NCBI RefSeq assembly: GCF_958298935.1
Contig: NC_084936.1
Coordinates: 7,633,501-7,697,500 of the forward strand
Source: Phragmites australis
Lineage: Eukaryota > Streptophyta > Magnoliopsida > Poales > Poaceae
Length of the DNA stretch: 64,000 nucleotides
Direction: 5' to 3'
Numbering within the stretch: position 1 is the stretch's first letter; every line of letters starts with the position of its first letter. Under the pieces are notes generated by a model. The model did not search any database. It saw only the letters and a list, made by a program, of their open reading frames with translations, and had not been told where the DNA came from. This document shows, piece by piece, positions 60,478 through 64,000 of the stretch. The translations under genes were made by a program, and so were the position numbers.

Positions 60478-60667
60478 TACCCCCCCCCCCTTCATTTTCC
60501 AAAGTGATGTTCTTTTAGAATGCAATGGTTATAACCAATGCATTTGAATTTGTCACATGGAAATGAATCGATGATAGTAGACATGTTACCAAAAGTACAT
60601 TTATACATTATATCTTTGATAACCTTTACTAACATATAATCATAGCCAAAGTTGATAGAGGGAGTAA
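60478..60667. mobile_element. Stowaway-like MITE
   Basis: Left TACCCCCCCCCCTTCATTTT and right GATAGAGGGAGTA, with TA at the borders and partly inverted interior (ccaaagtgatg, catagccaaagttg). Lies in the 3' flank of the B3 gene. Confidence 0.5.
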
Positions 60668-60835
60668 TTTTCATCTGTCAGGTGATATCAGACAACAGTG
60701 AATCAGGAATCAGGGAAAAAGCATTTCACTGTCATTTTCAGACGTGGATGTTTTAAACATGCATTCAGCCATTGCAAACAGTGATAGTCACAACTTACCT
60801 GCTCCAATCACCATGTTAGAAGCTCCCAGTTTTCA

Positions 60836-62453
60836 TCAGTTATCATTTTCATAGTAGGAGCTTGCTCTAATTATGTAGACCTGCACCATTTGCATAGCAG
60901 AGATTACATGGTCAGCAGTAAAATATATAAATTTCTCCTGGTTAGACCTTAATGACACATGGCAATGGAAACCGTATTATCGACAGCAGACCACAAGGAA
61001 ATCTGACATTTGCAAATATTTTTCAGACCAGTTTCAAATCGAGCAATTCAGTAGAACTGTGTCCTGCAAAAATCCTGAGTTTGAAACAAGCCAAACTTTA
61101 GTTTCTTTTATGAACAAATTTGACATAGTTTTCTAGATATTAATTATAATTCATGTGCAAGTAGATACACATGGTAGCCCCACTGAAAAATTTAGATCTA
61201 CTACATGTGCAAAACCGTGAATAATTGATGTAAAAAATAATAATTCCAATTTCGGTAAAAACTCTGTCAACTCCACATCACTAGCTGGCTAATTAAATTG
61301 CACAGCTATTGGGAAAAATTCACCTTTGAACATCATGAGGATGACAGATGACAACAGCCAGCCACGTTGAACAGCTTAGAATCTCACCTTGAACTTTGTC
61401 CGCTCAATCAGTTGGAAGACCAAGCAATCTCCATCAACCAGCTTGTGTTCGATGGAGAACCCTCTCCATCCGGCACTGAGGCCCTTCTTCGGCGCGAGGT
61501 AGAGCGTATCAAACTCGTCATCCTCCTCATCCACCAGCGTCATCGTCTCGTCGCGCTTCGGCAGATATTTCTGGCAGAACTGCCTCGGGAGGCCCTGCCA
61601 TTTCACCAGGTCACCAAACAAGAATCAACCCCGTGGGGGGTGAATGATAATCCAATTGACTGCAGCACATGATCGGTATGCATCGGATTGAAGCTTCCAC
61701 CACTTTACCAGCCAGAAACCTCCGGTGACATGGGACTGGGTCATGGGCTTCACGAAGATGGGGTAGACGGAGCCCAGCTCGTCCTCCAGCTCCTCTGCCT
61801 TAGCGATGGCGTAGCTCCGCTCATCATCGGTCGCGTACACCCGGTTGGCCAGGTCCCTCCTCCCCGTGCCGTACGTCCTGCTCAAGAACAACGAGAAACA
61901 AATCACAATAGCTATCAACTACCACTAGTGCGCATCATCATCATGGATCGATAGATCAGGAGCAGGAATCCATGCGCCTACCTCCTAACCTTCCTCTCGA
62001 AATCAGGAACAACCTGCACACACACACCCATCAAAGACGCGTTCTTGGGTTAGTTCGCGATCTAGTCGACGAAGGAAGAGGAAAGATGAAATATTTGGTC
62101 GTATCTATGATCCTACAACACGTACCTCGCGGTACTTGGGCTGCTCGGGTAGGTTGGCGACGCGGCCGGACCGCCGGAGCGGCATCGCCTCCCCACCGGC
62201 TGCATCCATCGGCGCCCGCGCCTTCCGCTTCAGTGACTTGGCCTGCGAAATGCAACCCCGGATCATAAAATCCCAACGGCAGCAGCAAGGCAAGATCTTG
62301 GCCAAGAAAAGAAACCGGCCCTACCGGCGAGGGCTTGGCTGCGGCCTCTCGGACGGCGGCGTAGAGGTGGTGGAGCTGCAGCTCCTCCAGCTTCCGCTTG
62401 TTCGCCTCCACCTGCCTCCGCCGCTGCTCCTCGTACGACACCGCGTCCGCCAT
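60836..62453 (-). CDS. B3 domain-containing DNA-binding protein
   Basis: Six minus-strand exons (62325-62453, 62126-62242, 61982-62013, 61709-61877, 61388-61594, 60836-60880) join in frame to 232 aa. The N-terminal helix-rich region reads SYEEQRRRQVEANKRKLEEL. A basic motif (PLRRSGRVANLPEQPKYRE, about 63-82) is shared with a plant subfamily of small B3 proteins. The B3 DNA-binding domain is at about 134-230: FVKPMTQSHVTGGFWLGLPR, QFCQKYLPKRDETMTLVDEE, LSAGWRGFSIEHKLVDGDCL, VFQLIERTKFKVYIIR. It acts in the nucleus as a sequence-specific DNA-binding protein. Target and pathway are unknown. The last exon is very short (VYIIRASSYYENDN). Its placement rests on the B3 terminal strand and a good acceptor (aatggtgcag). 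A GA/CT microsatellite sits in the leader just before the ATG. Confidence 0.92.
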
Positions 62454-62455
62454 TG

Positions 62456-62492
62456 GATCTCTCTCTCTCTCTCTCTCTCTTCTTCTTCTTCC
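62456..62492 (-). repeat. (GA)n/(GAA)n tract in the B3 gene leader
   Basis: About 12 CT units followed by several CTT units on the plus strand, that is GA/GAA on the transcribed sense. It ends a few bases upstream of the ATG. GA tracts in grass leaders can bind BPC/GAGA-type factors. That role is only a possibility here. Confidence 0.9.
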
Positions 62493-62639
62493 CCCACTTC
62501 GATTTGTTTGAGCTGTTTTGGGAGGTGAACGGAACGGGGGAGCAGAGGAGAGGCGGCGGCGGCGGCGGAGCAGAGAAAAAAGGAAGGGGAAGGAGGGGGC
62601 AATTGCGGAGGGGATCCTGTGGATCCGATCCATGAACCG

Positions 62640-64000
62640 GTAGCGTCAGGGGAAGCCGTCCGTCTGTAGCGGGGGTTGTTATGTTAGGTCACTGAGTTTA
62701 TGGACCGGGTGCACGGAGGTGGCAGACGAAGGGCTCCGAGATTCAAAATTTGGACTCACCGACGAGGGGTTTTGTGGGGCTTTCGAGGAATTGGGGGAAC
62801 ACGGGCGTGTGGCGTGTGCTGCCGTATAAGAAGATTAGAGGCCCACTCGTCACTGTCGCCACGCTGGTTTTATTATGTGCTTTGCAGTGAGTCTATTTGG
62901 CATAGTTCTTTAGAGTAGTTTTTTTTAATTAGATTTTTTTTTTAAACGGTAGCGTTTAGCTTTCACTTTTTAAGTGAAATCTGTGAAATTGATTCTCTGA
63001 AATTGTTAGGAAGCTAGAAAAGGCAGCTTCTACTGATTACTTCCCGCACATAATCACTTTCTCCATATATTTTATTTTAAAAAATAATTTTCAGCCACAA
63101 AATTACTTCCTCCATAGAATCACTCCTCATATAGAATTTAGAGAAAGCTCTGTCAAACAAACACTTGCTCTCTCCGATCACACAACAGTATCGTTTTTAG
63201 ATACACCATCACCAATACACTACTTTAATCATTAGTTAATAGTATCAAATGTATGCAGAATATAGCAAATTTTTAGTATTTTGAAACTACTTTTTTTTGA
63301 CAAATCTAATTATATTATTTTCAAAAACTGAATCAAAATATTTAAAAATATATTAATGGTTAAAGTTTAAACATATTAACTGTACTAACCAACAATATTC
63401 TTTTGTTACTGGAGGGAGTATAACCAAAGCATTTTCGTTATTACGAGAAACACAGGAGATATCAGTTCATATGCTTTCCTTTTGAACGGAAATACTCGTC
63501 TTATTCGATGACACGCTCCATGTGTGAATTTTCTTTTCTCTTTCTATTTTTTTGCGGAAACATTTTTCGTTTCTTTGAGGACTTGTGAGTATGTACCCTT
63601 GCTTGATTAAGCTTATCTGTCGTGAATTGTGATCGTGTTTTTTAATTGTGGATGATCTAAATGCACACTTCAACATATGTAAGTCTGGATGATACACATA
63701 TTTGGAATTAAGTAGTGCACAAGATACAAAATTGATTTATTGATAGTTGAGATTCAATTTTTTTTTCTAGGGCCAGTGCACTCCTTCGCCCAGGTGAAAG
63801 CTAGTATTTACCACAACAATGGTGAAAAAATAAAAAGAAAAGGTGGCGCATGGAAATAGGAAAAAGTGCGCGTTGAACTTATTGAGAATATGGAGCCCAT
63901 CCAGGGTTCGAAAATCCATCGAAAACCGCTTGGTATTCGCAATATTCGGTCAATTCGATCCGCACCATATTATGAATTAGATCAGTTTTTGAATTTGAAT
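62640..64000. other. Upstream region of the B3 gene and intergenic sequence
   Basis: 62640-62900 is GC-rich with no conserved frame. 62900-63420 is AT-rich and ends in a Stowaway-like terminus, actggagggagta (about 63407-63420), without a clear partner. From about 63905 the sequence resembles the CGGTTACCG-type repeat at 51310. No gene recognised. Confidence 0.4.

Noticed and set aside
62031..62633. 200-codon minus-strand frame overlapping the B3 gene
   Set aside because: It reads through exon 1 into introns. The spliced B3 frame explains the locus better.

Overview
The window is eukaryotic nuclear DNA from a grass (Poaceae). The evidence is multi-exon genes with GT-AG introns, a single-exon DUF4220/DUF594 membrane protein (a family expanded in grasses), and a dense mix of grass-type transposons: Ty3/gypsy, SIRE/Maximus-type copia LTRs, CACTA, PIF/Harbinger, Mutator, hAT and Stowaway. 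I cannot fix the species from sequence alone. No CRISPR array, operon or other prokaryotic architecture is present.

Layout. 1-2567 is the 5' end (LTR plus gag) of a minus-strand Ty3/gypsy element inserted into a minus-strand LINE (2568 to about 4900). A DUF4220/DUF594 gene (6772-8652, minus) follows, its stop codon directly abutting a Stowaway-like MITE. 8.9-12.3 kb holds LTR fragments and a decayed Ty3 pol with a chromodomain. 13.3-24.4 kb is a transposon block: two copies of a Mutator-type long-TIR MITE (13700-14436 and 23126-23858) flank a 7.6-kb CACTA-bounded segment (15392-22970). That segment carries a SIRE-type LTR and a very long TGTAACACC-type LTR.

The right half holds four reconstructable host genes: a VIN3-like PHD/FNIII chromatin protein (24864-31397, plus, 649 aa), proteasome lid subunit RPN12 (34710-38136, plus, 267 aa), coproporphyrinogen III oxidase (42053-44392, minus, 340 aa) and a B3-domain protein (60836-62453, minus, 232 aa). 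I placed their exons by hand from splice sites, reading frame and protein motifs. All four close in frame. Between them lie a partial, decayed duplication of the RPN12 3' end, a two-gene PIF/Harbinger element (45807-49749), a second CACTA-like element (from 50021) and a Mutator element with a nearly complete transposase (54426-58224).

The host genes are unrelated in function (flowering/chromatin, protein turnover, tetrapyrrole synthesis, transcription) and I see no pathway linking them. I did not find a convincing new biological system. The observations most worth checking are the coproporphyrinogen oxidase without an obvious transit peptide, the tRNA-like A/B-box module shared by two CACTA elements, the perfectly bounded 63-codon exon inside a CACTA element, the in-frame upstream start exon of the VIN3-like gene, and the MITE that touches the DUF594 stop codon.
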